From: Nocardioides marmotae | GTDB taxonomy: Bacteria; Actinomycetota; Actinomycetes; Propionibacteriales; Nocardioidaceae | NCBI RefSeq assembly: GCF_013177455.1 | Contig: NZ_CP053660.1 | Span: forward strand, 2,108,001 to 2,172,000 | Reading direction: 5' to 3' | Length of the DNA stretch: 64,000 bases | Part shown: positions 24,398 through 38,095 of the stretch, piece after piece | Layout of the letters: each line of letters begins with the position of its first letter | Position numbering within the stretch: position 1 is the stretch's first letter | The notes under the pieces: generated by a model | The model's input: the letters and a program-made list of their open reading frames with translations, nothing else | Databases searched by the model: none | What the model was told of the DNA's origin: nothing | Made by a program: the position numbers and the translations under genes

Positions 24398-25012
24398 ATG
24401 AAGCTCTACGCCGACGCGACGCCGCGCTTCGCCACCCAGCTCGCGCTCGACGCCCTGCTGGTGGCCTGGGTCGTGCTGTGGATCTGGGTCGGCACCACCG
24501 TCCATGACGGCACCATGGCACTCGCTGGCCCGGGGGAGCGGACCGCCGCCTCGGCGACCAGCCTCTCGGAGTCGATGGGCGACGCGGGCAGCTACCTCCA
24601 GGGCGTGCCGCTGGTCGGTGACGGCATCGCGGCGCCGTTCCAGCAGGCCTCGGACGCCTCGCAGGCGCTCGCCGAGACCGGCGAGTCGACGGTGCGCGCC
24701 GTCGAGCGGCTGGCCCTCTGGCTGGGCCTCTCCATCGCGGTGATCCCGATCCTGGTGGTCGCCTCGCGCTACCTGCCGGGGCGGGTGCGGTTCGCTCGCG
24801 AGGCCGCCGCCGCCCAGCAGTACGTCGACGGGCCGGCCGACCTGGAGCTGTTCGCCCTGCGGGCGATGGCCCACCAGCCGCTCCACGTGCTCAACCGGGT
24901 CACCGACGACCCGGTCGGCGCCTGGCGCCGCGGCGACGCCGACGTGATCGACCGGCTGGCCCGCCTCGAGCTGGCCGACCACGGGCTGCGACTGCCGGCA
25001 GGTGCCCGATGA
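24398..25012 (+). CDS. Two-helix membrane protein coupled to DUF2252 gene
   Basis: A 204-residue protein with one hydrophobic segment at about 12-32 and another at about 108-130. The part between is a Ser/Ala/Gly-rich soluble stretch, probably outside, and the last 70 residues are a charged cytosolic tail. I do not recognise the family. Start MKLYADATP at 24398; no clear ribosome binding site. It overlaps the following DUF2252 gene in ATGA, so the two are made together. Confidence 0.72.
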   Translation: MKLYADATPRFATQLALDALLVAWVVLWIWVGTTVHDGTMALAGPGERTAASATSLSESMGDAGSYLQGVPLVGDGIAAPFQQASDASQALAETGESTVRAVERLALWLGLSIAVIPILVVASRYLPGRVRFAREAAAAQQYVDGPADLELFALRAMAHQPLHVLNRVTDDPVGAWRRGDADVIDRLARLELADHGLRLPAGAR

Positions 25013-26364
25013 GCGCCGGCGCCCCCTCCTTCGAGGCCGACGACGAGGCGCGCACCCAGCTGATCGTCGACACCCTCGCGGACGCGTTCGCGCCGCTGAT
25101 GGAGGCCGACCCGGTGGCCTTCCGCGGCAAGTACCGCACCATGGCCCGCGACCCGCACGCCTTCTACCGGGGCAGCGCCGGGCTGTTCTACGCCGACATG
25201 ACCGCCGAGCAGGGGCAGGCGATCGACGACGCCTGGGTCGACGAGCGGTCGGGGCGGATCTGGGTCCACGGCGACCTGCACGTGGAGAACTTCGGGACCT
25301 ACCTCAGCGACGACGGCCGGCTGGTCTTCGACGTCAACGACTTCGACGAGGCGTACCTCGGCCGGTGGACGTGGGACCTGATGCGGTTCGCGGCCTCGCT
25401 CGCCCTCGTGGGCTGGCAGAAGGCGCTGCCCGAGCAGGACGTGCGCGACCTGGTCGGGCGCTACGTCGCGGGCTACCTCGACCAGATCGAGGACTACCGC
25501 GGCGCCGCCGACGACGCCGCGGAGTTCGCGCTGCACCTGGACAACACCGAGGGGCCGGTCCACCACGCGCTGGTGCAGGCCCGGCAGCGTCGCCGCGCCG
25601 ACCTGCTCGACGAGAGCACGGTCCGCCTCGACGGCGTCCGGATCTTCCGCGACGACCCGTCGGTGCGCCGGCTGCCCGACGAGGAGCGGGCCGCGGTCGA
25701 GGAGGCCTACCGGCGCTACCTGGACACGATCCCCGAGGACAAGCGCCCGCGCCGCCGGCTCTTCCACGACCTGCGCGACGTGGTCGGGAAGTCCGGCTTC
25801 GGCATCGGCTCGGCCGGGCTGCCGGCGTACAACCTGCTCATCGAGGGCAACAGCGAGGCGCTCGACAACGACGTGGTGCTGTCGATGAAGCAGGCCAACG
25901 TCCCGGCGGTGAGCCGGTTCGTGGACACCGGCGCGGTCGACGGCTACTTCGAGCACGAGGGCCACCGCACGGTGGTGAGCCAGCGGGCGCTGCAGGTGCA
26001 CACCGACCCGCTGCTGGGGTGGACCGAGCTCGACGGCGTGGGGTACGTCGTCTCGGAGGTCTCGCCCTACGAGGTCGACCTCGACTGGACCGGGCTGACC
26101 GAGCCCGACGAGATCGCCGCGGTGGTCGGGCTGCTCGGACGAGCCACCGCGAAGATCCACTGCGCCTCCGACGAGGACAGCGAGCAGGACCTCGTCGACT
26201 TCCAGGTGGAGGAGGCCGTCGCGGCCTCCGTCGGCGACCGGCGGGCCGAGCTGCAGGAGTGGCTCGCCGACGTTGCGCTGGCCTACGCCGACCGGGTGCG
26301 CGCCGACCACGCGCTGTTCGTCGCGGCCTTCCGCGAGGGCCGGATCGGGGTCTCCTCGACCTGA
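25009..26364 (+). CDS. DUF2252 family protein, kinase-like fold
   Basis: A 451-residue protein. WVHGDLHVENFGTY with a following VFDVNDFDEAYLG pair resembles the catalytic loop (HGDxHxxN) and metal-binding (DxxD) motifs of aminoglycoside-phosphotransferase-like kinases, as known for DUF2252. A mid-region with KSGFGIGSAGLPAYNLLIEG may be the nucleotide loop. The phosphorylated substrate, if any, is unknown. It is coupled to a small membrane protein upstream and stands 25 bp from the convergent galK. Confidence 0.82.
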   Translation: MSAGAPSFEADDEARTQLIVDTLADAFAPLMEADPVAFRGKYRTMARDPHAFYRGSAGLFYADMTAEQGQAIDDAWVDERSGRIWVHGDLHVENFGTYLSDDGRLVFDVNDFDEAYLGRWTWDLMRFAASLALVGWQKALPEQDVRDLVGRYVAGYLDQIEDYRGAADDAAEFALHLDNTEGPVHHALVQARQRRRADLLDESTVRLDGVRIFRDDPSVRRLPDEERAAVEEAYRRYLDTIPEDKRPRRRLFHDLRDVVGKSGFGIGSAGLPAYNLLIEGNSEALDNDVVLSMKQANVPAVSRFVDTGAVDGYFEHEGHRTVVSQRALQVHTDPLLGWTELDGVGYVVSEVSPYEVDLDWTGLTEPDEIAAVVGLLGRATAKIHCASDEDSEQDLVDFQVEEAVAASVGDRRAELQEWLADVALAYADRVRADHALFVAAFREGRIGVSST

Positions 26365-26389
26365 GCCGGCCCCGCGGGGACCGCCCCGG

Positions 26390-29034
<2,645 letters not shown>

Positions 29035-29045
29035 GCCGGCCCGGA

Positions 29046-30839
29046 TCAGCGGTCGACGGTCGCCGCTGACCCGTCGGTCGGGGCGGCCGGGTCGGCCGGG
29101 TCGGCCGCGGCCGGGACCGCCTCGAAGGAGAGCGCGAAGTCGTCGCCATGCTCGGTGACACCCGCGACGACCGCCTGCTCGACGGCCTCCACGGCGTACT
29201 GGCGACGCACGACGAGCGGGTCCTGGCGCAGGTCCTTGACCAGCGAGACCGTCAGCCCGAGCATGACCACCACGAACGGCAGCGCCGCGACGATGGTGAG
29301 GGTCTGCAGGCCGGTCAACGCCTTGGAACCGCCGACGAGGAGCATCACCGCGGCCACCGCACCGGTGGCCACACCCCAGAAGATGACCGTGGGTCGGCGC
29401 GGCTCCGTGGTGCCACGCTCGGAGAGCGTGCCCATCACGATCGAGGCGGCGTCGGCGCCGGAGACGAAGAAGATCGCGACCAGCACCATGACCAGGATGC
29501 TGGTGGCCGTCGCCCAGGGGAAGGCCTCGAGCGTGGCGAACAGCTGCGACTCCAGGCCGTCGGCGCCGGCGATGTCGGTGCCGTTGCGCTGGAGGTCGAT
29601 CGCGGTGCCACCGAAGATGACGAACCAGACCAGGGTGATCGCGCTCGGGACGAGGAGCACGCCGCTGACGAACTGGCGGATGGTGCGCCCGCGGGAGATC
29701 CGGGCGATGAACATGCCGACGAACGGGGTCCAGGAGAGCCACCAGGCCCAGTAGAAGATCGTCCAGCTCTGGAGCCAGTCGGCGGTCTCGGGGCCTGCGG
29801 CCCCGGTGCGCGCGGCCATCGACGGCAGGTCGCCGAGGTAGGTGCCGAGCGCGGTCGGGAGCAGGTTGAGGATGAAGACCGTGGGGCCGACCACGAAGAT
29901 GAAGAGGGCGAGCAGGACGGCCAGCATCCCGTTGATGTTGGAGAGGTACTGGATGCCGCGGGCCACGCCGGAGACCGCCGAGGCGACGAACGCCAGGGTC
30001 AGCACGGCGATGATCCCGACGAGCACGCCGTTGCCGACCTCGCCGAGGCCGCCGACGATCTGCAGGCCGCTGCGGATCTGGAGGGCGCCGAGGCCCAGGG
30101 AGGCCGCGGATCCGAAGAGCGTCGCGAAGATCGCGAGCATGTCGATGACCTTGCCGCCCCAGCCGCTGGCGTGGCGGCCGAGCAGCGGCTCGAAGGCAGC
30201 CGAGATGAGCTGAGCACGGCCCTTGCGGAAGACGCCGTAGGCGATGGTCAGGCCGACGATGGCGTAGATCGCCCACCCGTGGAGCGTCCAGTGGAAGATG
30301 GTCGTGGCCAGCGCGGTCTGCGCGGCCTCGGGGTTGCCGGCCTCACCGGTGCCGGGCGGCGGGCTGGTGAAGTACGACACGGGCTCGCTGACGCCGTAGA
30401 ACATCAGGCCGATGCCCATGCCGGCGCTGAACATCATCGCGACCCAGGAGAAGGTGCTGAACTCCGGCTCCTCGTCGTCGCGGCCGAGCGGGATCCGGCC
30501 GAACTTGCTGAGCGCGATCCAGATGACGAAGACGACGAAGCCGCTCGCGGTCAGCACGAACAGCCAGCCGGTCGACTCCATCACCCATGCCAGCGCGCTG
30601 CTCGAGGCGGAGGCCAGGGAGTCGGTGCTGACAAAGCCCCACACGATCAGCGCGACGGCGACCCCGGCGCTGACGCCGAAGACGACGCGGTCCAGGCCGC
30701 GCTCGATCCGCTGCTCCTCGGGCACGGCGTCGAGCGCGGGGTGCACGACGTCGACCGGTGGTTGGGTGAGGGCGTCGGCGACGCGCCGCGCCGTCGTCCG
30801 CTCCTCGGGGATGCCGGGGGACTGTTGCTGGGTGGTCAC
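29046..30839 (-). CDS. BCCT family betaine/choline/carnitine transporter
   Basis: A 597-residue transporter with about 12 membrane helices. GMGIGLMFYGVSEP (140-153) is the glycine-rich helix of the family, and the Trp-rich helix with WAWWLSWTPFVGMFIARIS supplies the aromatic box that binds the quaternary amine. The GMGIG form suggests sodium coupling as in BetP, which is inference. The N-terminal 50 residues are acidic and the C-terminal 25 are Ala/Pro/Asp-rich, possibly for osmotic control. A good GTAAGGAGAGC site precedes the GTG start. Likely role: uptake of compatible solutes. Confidence 0.92.
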   Translation of the reverse strand: MTTQQQSPGIPEERTTARRVADALTQPPVDVVHPALDAVPEEQRIERGLDRVVFGVSAGVAVALIVWGFVSTDSLASASSSALAWVMESTGWLFVLTASGFVVFVIWIALSKFGRIPLGRDDEEPEFSTFSWVAMMFSAGMGIGLMFYGVSEPVSYFTSPPPGTGEAGNPEAAQTALATTIFHWTLHGWAIYAIVGLTIAYGVFRKGRAQLISAAFEPLLGRHASGWGGKVIDMLAIFATLFGSAASLGLGALQIRSGLQIVGGLGEVGNGVLVGIIAVLTLAFVASAVSGVARGIQYLSNINGMLAVLLALFIFVVGPTVFILNLLPTALGTYLGDLPSMAARTGAAGPETADWLQSWTIFYWAWWLSWTPFVGMFIARISRGRTIRQFVSGVLLVPSAITLVWFVIFGGTAIDLQRNGTDIAGADGLESQLFATLEAFPWATATSILVMVLVAIFFVSGADAASIVMGTLSERGTTEPRRPTVIFWGVATGAVAAVMLLVGGSKALTGLQTLTIVAALPFVVVMLGLTVSLVKDLRQDPLVVRRQYAVEAVEQAVVAGVTEHGDDFALSFEAVPAAADPADPAAPTDGSAATVDR

Positions 30840-30868
30840 AAACGCTCTCCTTACCCACCCCCGGCCCG

Positions 30869-30888
30869 GTCCTCACTGTGGCGAGGAC
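30869..30888 (-). terminator. Short hairpin after the LysR-effector gene
   Basis: GTCCTC (30869-30874) pairs with GAGGAC (30883-30888) across an eight-base loop, right at the stop of the leftward gene and 30 bp ahead of the BCCT start. Weak; could be an attenuator or chance. Confidence 0.3.
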
Positions 30889-31472
30889 TACCCCCGGGTG
30901 CTGCGGGCGGTGCGACCGCGCACGATGCCGACGAACGCCTGGCACTGCTCGTCGTCGCGCTCGACGCGCCAGGCCAGGGCGACCGTCGTCGGAGCGAGGT
31001 CGGTCACGACCCGGTGCTCGACGTCCTTGCGGTTGTGCAGCCGGGCCACCGACATGGGGAGGATCACCACCCCGGTGCCGCTGGCGACCACCTCGATGGC
31101 GTCCTTGACCGACATGGGCGGCCAGTCCAGCTGCGGTACGTCGGGGCGCCAGCCGGAGCGGTGGGGGAGCACCAGCTGCTCCTCGGCGAGGTCGGCCAGC
31201 GTGACCTCCTCGGCGAGGGTCAGCAGGTGCTCGGTGCCGACGACGGCGACCGGCAGCTCGTCGTACAGCGCGATGACGTGGAGACCGTCGCGGTTCACGG
31301 GCAGCCGCACGAGGCACATGTCGACCTCGCCGTCCCGCAGCACGCGCTCCTGGTCCTCCTCGGTGACCGGGACCAGCTCGAGGGGCTCGCGGCGGCGGCG
31401 CTCCCGCCAGTTCCGGGCCCACTTGTCGGGGGTCGCGCCGGTCACGAAGCCGACACGGAACGGCGGGGTCAC
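30888..31472 (-). CDS. LysR substrate-binding-domain protein lacking HTH
   Basis: A 194-residue protein that matches only the effector domain of LysR-type regulators: FRVGFVTGATPDKWARNWRE at its start, then DMCLVRLPVNRDGLHV, LADLAEEQLVLPHRSGW and VASGTGVVILPMSVARLH. No helix-turn-helix precedes it; the GTG at 31472 has a TAGGGT box 7 nt upstream, so the short start is likely real and the mRNA leaderless. Such stand-alone effector domains occur in many actinobacteria. It could bind a small aromatic or organic acid ligand; its partner is unknown. Confidence 0.78.
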   Translation of the reverse strand: MTPPFRVGFVTGATPDKWARNWRERRRREPLELVPVTEEDQERVLRDGEVDMCLVRLPVNRDGLHVIALYDELPVAVVGTEHLLTLAEEVTLADLAEEQLVLPHRSGWRPDVPQLDWPPMSVKDAIEVVASGTGVVILPMSVARLHNRKDVEHRVVTDLAPTTVALAWRVERDDEQCQAFVGIVRGRTARSTRG

Positions 31473-31479
31473 GGGCTCG

Positions 31480-31485
31480 ACCCTA
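31480..31485 (-). promoter_or_regulatory. Predicted -10 box, leaderless promoter for the LysR-effector gene
   Basis: TAGGGT on the minus strand, 7 nt before the GTG. Its position supports the short protein without a DNA-binding domain. Confidence 0.5.
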
Positions 31486-31609
31486 GGGCGTTCCTGCTCC
31501 GCGTCCCGCGCCGGCTCCGGCTGCCGCGCCCCGGCCTCCGGGCCGTTGCGGGCGGGGCGGCTCCGCTGCGGTGGTCGCCGCGCCGGCCGGAACCCCCGCC
31601 CCCGCCCGC

Positions 31610-32161
31610 TCACGGGCGCTGGGCCACCAGCGCGAGGAGCTCGCGGTTGAAGGCGGGCAGGTCGTCGGGCTGGCGGCTGGTCACCAGGTTGCCGTCGACC
31701 ACGACCTCCTCGTCGACCCAGGTGCCCCCGGCGTTGCGGATGTCGGTCTGCAGGCTCGGCCACGACGTGAGCCGCCGGCCGCGCACCACGTCGGCCTCGA
31801 CGAGCACCCACGGGGCGTGGCAGATGACCGCGGTCGGCTTGCCGGAGCCCACGAAGTCCCGGACGAAGGACACCGCGGACTCCGAGGTCCGCAGCAGGTC
31901 GCCGTTCGGGGCGCCACCGGGGAGCACGAGCCCGTCGAAGTCCTCGACGCTGACCTCGTCGACGACCTTGTCCACCGCGAAGGTGTCGGCCTTGTCGAGG
32001 TGGTTGAACGCCTGCACCTCGCCGGTCTCGGTGCTGAGGAGGACCGGCGTGCCGCCCGCCTCCTTCACCGCCTCCCACGGGCCGGTGAGCTCGGCCTGCT
32101 CGATCCCCTCGGTCGAGACGAGGAACGCGATGGTGGTGCCGGACACGGACTGCTCTGCCAC
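31610..32161 (-). CDS. DJ-1/PfpI family type 1 glutamine amidotransferase-like protein
   Basis: A 183-residue protein of the DJ-1/PfpI superfamily. The nucleophile elbow is AVICHAPW with C114 and H115, and the acidic partner is probably E19 in STEGIEQAEL. FDGLVLPGGAPNGDLLR is the second family motif. Members act as glyoxalases, deglycases or chaperones, and this subgroup (YhbO/PfpI) is often stress-induced. Start GTG at 32161 with GGAGAGGGAGA upstream. The gene stands alone. Confidence 0.88.
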   Translation of the reverse strand: MAEQSVSGTTIAFLVSTEGIEQAELTGPWEAVKEAGGTPVLLSTETGEVQAFNHLDKADTFAVDKVVDEVSVEDFDGLVLPGGAPNGDLLRTSESAVSFVRDFVGSGKPTAVICHAPWVLVEADVVRGRRLTSWPSLQTDIRNAGGTWVDEEVVVDGNLVTSRQPDDLPAFNRELLALVAQRP

Positions 32162-32277
32162 GGGTCTCCCTCTCCAGTGCTGCTGGTCGGACGTTTCGGT
32201 CGGCGTCCGGTGACCGGCCGCCGGGGGCTCGAAACCGGGAACAACGGACGGTGACCCTCGGCAGGCAGGAACGGCGA

Positions 32278-32315
32278 AACCCCTGCCGCCGCGCCCGAAC
32301 GCGGTGACAGGGGTT
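32278..32315 (-). terminator. Hairpin after the secreted triple-repeat gene
   Basis: AACCCCTG (32278-32285) pairs with CAGGGGTT (32308-32315), with CCGCG/CGCGG inside. It lies 14 bp beyond the stop of the leftward gene at 32330. Confidence 0.7.
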
Positions 32316-32329
32316 CCTGGGAGGCTGTG

Positions 32330-33544
32330 TCAGCCGAAGGTGATGTGCTGGGTCGCCCTCACGGAGCCGGCGACCGCTTTGACGGTGCCTGTCGTGCCGG
32401 TCTTGAGCCAGTCCTTCCAGAAGGCCGACTTGGCCTTGAGGACCACCGGCTTGGTCTTGCCTCCCGCGATGACCGCCTTGCCGACGGCGATCACCTGGGA
32501 GCCGGCCCACCGGCCATAGAGCTTCACCGTGACCGTGCACTTGAACACGCAGCCGACCGTCACAGCCACGTGGTTGTGCTTGTCCTTCTTCGCCACCGGC
32601 TCGATCGTGATCTTCTGAACCGGGTCGGCCGCGACCGGTGCGGCGCCGAGGCAGGTCACCGCCAGGTCAGCCGTCGTCGCCTCGTCGAAGGGGTTGGCGA
32701 AGCGGAACATCCGCTGGGTGCCGCGCGGGTCGTTACCTAGGTAGGCGAGCCCGGAGTCTGCGGGGAAGGAGAAGGACGGTGTGAGCGAGACCGTGCCGGT
32801 CGGACAGGGGACGTTCGCCTCGGTGATCCCCTCGCCGGCCTCGAAGGCCAGGCCGACGTCGGAAGCGACCACCGCGGGGGCGTCCTTGGCGAGCGGAGCG
32901 GACAGCTTCAGGTCCAGGCACCGTGCCGTGAAGCTGACGAAGCTCGGGTCCTCGAGAAAGGAGACCTCGAAGGTCGCTCGGCGAAGCTTGCTGTCCGCCT
33001 GGACCTTGGACGCGACGACGGCAGAGGTGCCCGCGTCGTAGCCCAGGGCGAACGGGATCTGGTCCGCCTTGCACTCGAGGGTCCTGGTGCCGACGCTCGA
33101 GACGCCCACGACGGTCGCGTCGGAGAAGGTGAAGCCGTGGGAGTGCTTGTCCTGGACAGCGGCGGTGGTGAGGGAGAGACAGGAGACCTTGAGCTTCCCC
33201 TGGGCACGCACGTCGTTGTCGTTGCGGACCGTGACGGTCCAGCTGGACGTGCCCTGGAGCCGGCTGGAGGTCACGAAGACGGAGGAGACGTCACCGTCGT
33301 CCACCGCATCGGTGAGGAAGCCGCCGCTCGTGGCGAAGTAGCCGTCGGCGCACGTGATGGTCTCGGTGACGGTCGTGCCGGCCCCGACGCTGAGGTGGGC
33401 CTCGGCGTCGGTGGTCTGGATGCCGTGGCCGGCTGTCTGGATCGAGCCGGCGCCGGCGGCGCCGGTCATGAGGGGGGAGGCGAGTGCCGTTGCGGCGGCC
33501 AGGACGGCCGCTCCCCCCAGTGCTGTGCTGCGCAAGCCTCGCAT
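32330..33544 (-). CDS. Secreted protein with three internal Cys-pair repeats, unknown family
   Basis: A 404-residue protein with a signal peptide (about 1-32, cleavage near AAGAGS). I do not recognise it. Three repeats of about 65-70 residues are visible by eye: each starts with a Cys-containing strand (C65 in ETITCADGY, C158 in RTLECKADQ, C247 in NVPCPTGT) and ends with a second Cys in a similar strand (C122 KVSCLSL, C209 TARCLDL, C298 AVTCLGA). Spacings are 57, 51 and 51 residues, so three disulfides are likely. A basic C-terminal domain has C332 and C336. DKHSHGF (132-138) and DKHNHVA (321-327) follow repeats one and three. Good GGGAGAGGA site before ATG. Probably extracellular. Confidence 0.7.
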   Translation of the reverse strand: MRGLRSTALGGAAVLAAATALASPLMTGAAGAGSIQTAGHGIQTTDAEAHLSVGAGTTVTETITCADGYFATSGGFLTDAVDDGDVSSVFVTSSRLQGTSSWTVTVRNDNDVRAQGKLKVSCLSLTTAAVQDKHSHGFTFSDATVVGVSSVGTRTLECKADQIPFALGYDAGTSAVVASKVQADSKLRRATFEVSFLEDPSFVSFTARCLDLKLSAPLAKDAPAVVASDVGLAFEAGEGITEANVPCPTGTVSLTPSFSFPADSGLAYLGNDPRGTQRMFRFANPFDEATTADLAVTCLGAAPVAADPVQKITIEPVAKKDKHNHVAVTVGCVFKCTVTVKLYGRWAGSQVIAVGKAVIAGGKTKPVVLKAKSAFWKDWLKTGTTGTVKAVAGSVRATQHITFG

Positions 33545-34030
33545 GAGGCAGTCCTCTCCCTCGGGTAGGCGCCCGGACCGCCGGTGATGTCAGTCGAAGG
33601 GTGGGTGCTCGGAGCCATTTGCACCACGACCGACCACGGACGGCGGCGGGCTCCGACCCCGCCTCGAGGACGTCTTCCCAGGCAGGGGGCGGGTTCCCGC
33701 CCGTGGCGGCGGTCCAGTCGACCGGACCAGCCGTCAGGACCGGGTGTCCGTACCGGGGGAGCAGACCAGGTTGCCCCCGGTGCGGCGGGGGAGTGTCCTG
33801 GAGGGTTCGGCCACCACCCGTTCCGGTGCACGGAGGGCCCTGGCGGAGCGGGGAACCGCACCAGCGGCGACCATGCGTGCGCGCCGGATCCGCCGCGGTG
33901 ACCAACGACCCCGACGCGGTTCGGTCACGGCGCGCGCCGTTCGCGCTCGATCGGTGAACGGACGGTTTCGGATGCGGCGCCGGCGGTCATGGGACGGGGG
34001 ACCACCGACCGCACCGCGAGGAGCGATGGC
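33545..34030. other. 486-bp intergenic region without a supported gene
   Basis: Between the divergent secreted-protein gene and the anti-sigma-like gene. Open frames in it are Pro/Arg-rich and lack ribosome binding sites. GAGGAGCGATGGC at the right end serves the gene at 34031. I see no clear hairpin terminator or operator. Confidence 0.5.
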
Positions 34031-34438
34031 ATGGGGCGCCAGCACGACGACGAGACCTGCGTGACGATGCGGCTGCCCTACCAGCCCAGCAGCGTCCGGC
34101 GAGCACGACACCTGCTGACCGAGGACCTGCGCCGCTCCGGGCTCCGGGAGAGCGTCGTGGACGACGCCGGGCTCGTGGTCAGCGAGCTGCTCACCAACGG
34201 GCTCGTCCACGGCCGGCCGAACGCCGACGAGCGGATCGCGGTCTCGTGGTGCCTGCGCCCCGACCACCTGTGGCTCAGCGTCATCGACGGCGGCGACGTC
34301 GCCGAGCTCCGCCCGGTCGACCTGAACGACCACGCCCTGAGCGGTCGCGGGCTCGCGATCGTCGACCACGTCTGCGAGAGCTGGCGCTTCGACCGGACCG
34401 ACGGGACGCGGGTGACCGCCGAGCTCGCCTACGCCTGA
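34031..34438 (+). CDS. ATP-binding anti-sigma-like regulator (HATPase_c_2)
   Basis: A 135-residue single-domain GHKL ATPase of the RsbW/SpoIIAB type. The N-box is VVSELLTNGLVHG (E52, N56); the G1 box is VIDGGD and the G2 box GRGLAIVDHV. Such proteins bind and phosphorylate anti-sigma antagonists or sequester sigma factors in actinobacteria. Start ATG at 34031 with GAGGAG upstream; the longer frame from 33989 is less likely. No sigma factor or antagonist gene is adjacent, so the target is unknown. Confidence 0.83.
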   Translation: MGRQHDDETCVTMRLPYQPSSVRRARHLLTEDLRRSGLRESVVDDAGLVVSELLTNGLVHGRPNADERIAVSWCLRPDHLWLSVIDGGDVAELRPVDLNDHALSGRGLAIVDHVCESWRFDRTDGTRVTAELAYA

Positions 34439-34488
34439 GCCCCGGACGCACCCCGGGCACACCCTGGACGCACCCCGGGCGGGGGCAC

Positions 34489-34514
34489 GGGCCGCGACCC
34501 GGAGGTCGCGGCCC
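34489..34514 (+). terminator. Terminator after the anti-sigma-like gene
   Basis: Perfect GGGCCGCGACC-CGGA-GGTCGCGGCCC hairpin, 51 bp after the stop. Two CGCACCCCGGGC direct repeats lie just before it. Confidence 0.75.
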
Positions 34515-34702
34515 GCGGACGGCCGGAGCACTGGGGGGAGGCCCGGGCCGTCGTCGACACGGTCCCCCGGTGTGACAGGAGTCATGCATCCTCGGCGGTG
34601 GAATCTTCCGCTGGATGCGAGTCGGACGCGTCCGCGCTGCGGACCTGTGCTCGGGTGGGAACGGGACGGACTACGGTGCAGGCACCGGGACGAAGGCAGG
34701 CG

Positions 34703-35577
34703 ATGGACGCGAACAGCGAGCAGGACGTCGTACCTGTGTTCTTCCTGTCCGACTCCACCGGCATCAGCGCCGAGACGATGGGCAACGCGCTGCTCCTGCA
34801 GTTCCCCGACCTGCAGTTCGAGCGGACGCTCATCCCGTTCATCCACACCGTCGAGGACGCCGCCCGGGTGGTGGAGATGCTCGACGAGGTCGCCGACGGG
34901 CCGGTCGTGCCGTTGGTGTTCACCACCGCGGCCAGCGACGAGGTCCGGGCCGCGCTCGCGCGGACGCGGGCGCCGATCATCGACTTCTTCGAGATGCACA
35001 TGAACCGGGTCGAGGCGATCCTGGGCCGGCGCGGCCGCCGCGAGGCCGCCCGCCTGCACGGCGTGGGCGACATCAAGCGCTACAACGCCCGGATGGCGGC
35101 GGTGGAGTTCACCATCGAGCACGACGACGGCCAGAGCCTGCGGGCGCTGGAGAAGGCCGACGTCATCCTGCTGGCGCCCTCGCGCTGCGGCAAGACCCCG
35201 ACGAGCATGTACCTCGCGCTCCAGCACGGCCTCTTCGTGGCCAACTACCCCCTCGTCGACGAGGACCTCGACGACGACGACCTGCCCGAGGTGGTCCGGC
35301 CCTACCTGGACCGCTGCTTCGGGCTGGTCACGACCGTCGACCGGCTCAGCCGGGTCCGCAACGAGCGGCGCCCCGGCTCGCGGTACGCCTCGCCCGACCA
35401 GTGCCGCTGGGAGCTGCGCCGCGCCGACGCGCTCTTCCGCGCGCACCGGCTGCCGGTCATCGACTCCTCCGCGAAGTCGGTCGAGGAGATCTCCGCCCTG
35501 ATCCTCCAGACGCTCAAAGCCAGCGCGCGCAAGCAGGCGCGCCGACAGCAGGACGCCAGCACCGAAGGGAAACGCCC

Positions 35578-35581
<4 letters not shown>
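34703..35581 (+). CDS. ppsR: PEP synthase regulatory protein (bifunctional kinase/pyrophosphorylase)
   Basis: A 292-residue DUF299/PSRP protein. [15 protein letters not shown] at the N-terminus and the P-loop-like SRCGKTPTS (160-168) are family signatures; YPLV, and the later [17 protein letters not shown], complete the match. It inactivates PEP synthase by ADP-dependent phosphorylation of an active-site Thr and reactivates it with phosphate. ATG at 34703 is chosen because upstream sequence is not protein-like; TACGGT at about 34674-34679 may be the -10 box. It overlaps ppsA in ATGA, so enzyme and regulator are made together. Confidence 0.92.
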
Positions 35582-37995
<2,414 letters not shown>

Positions 37996-38017
37996 CCCGA
38001 CCGCGACGGTCGCAGAC

Positions 38018-38045
38018 GAGGGGGGCCGGGAGACCGGCCCCCCTC
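38018..38045 (+). terminator. Terminator between ppsA and mnhG
   Basis: GAGGGGGGCCGG (38018-38029) pairs perfectly with CCGGCCCCCCTC (38034-38045) around GAGA. It could serve both ppsA and the convergent mnh operon. Confidence 0.8.
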
Positions 38046-38095
38046 GGTCGTCCGCGGGGTGGTCGCGAGGTGGACGCGAGGGTGACGGCGGCGGC

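Noticed and set aside
31473..32540. Upstream extension of the LysR-effector frame toward 32540
   Set aside because: The added part is the shadow of the DJ-1/PfpI gene and shows no HTH; a -10 box sits right before the short start.
33584..33957. Short plus-strand frames between the secreted-protein and anti-sigma-like genes
   Set aside because: Pro/Arg/Gly-rich, overlapping each other, without start signals.
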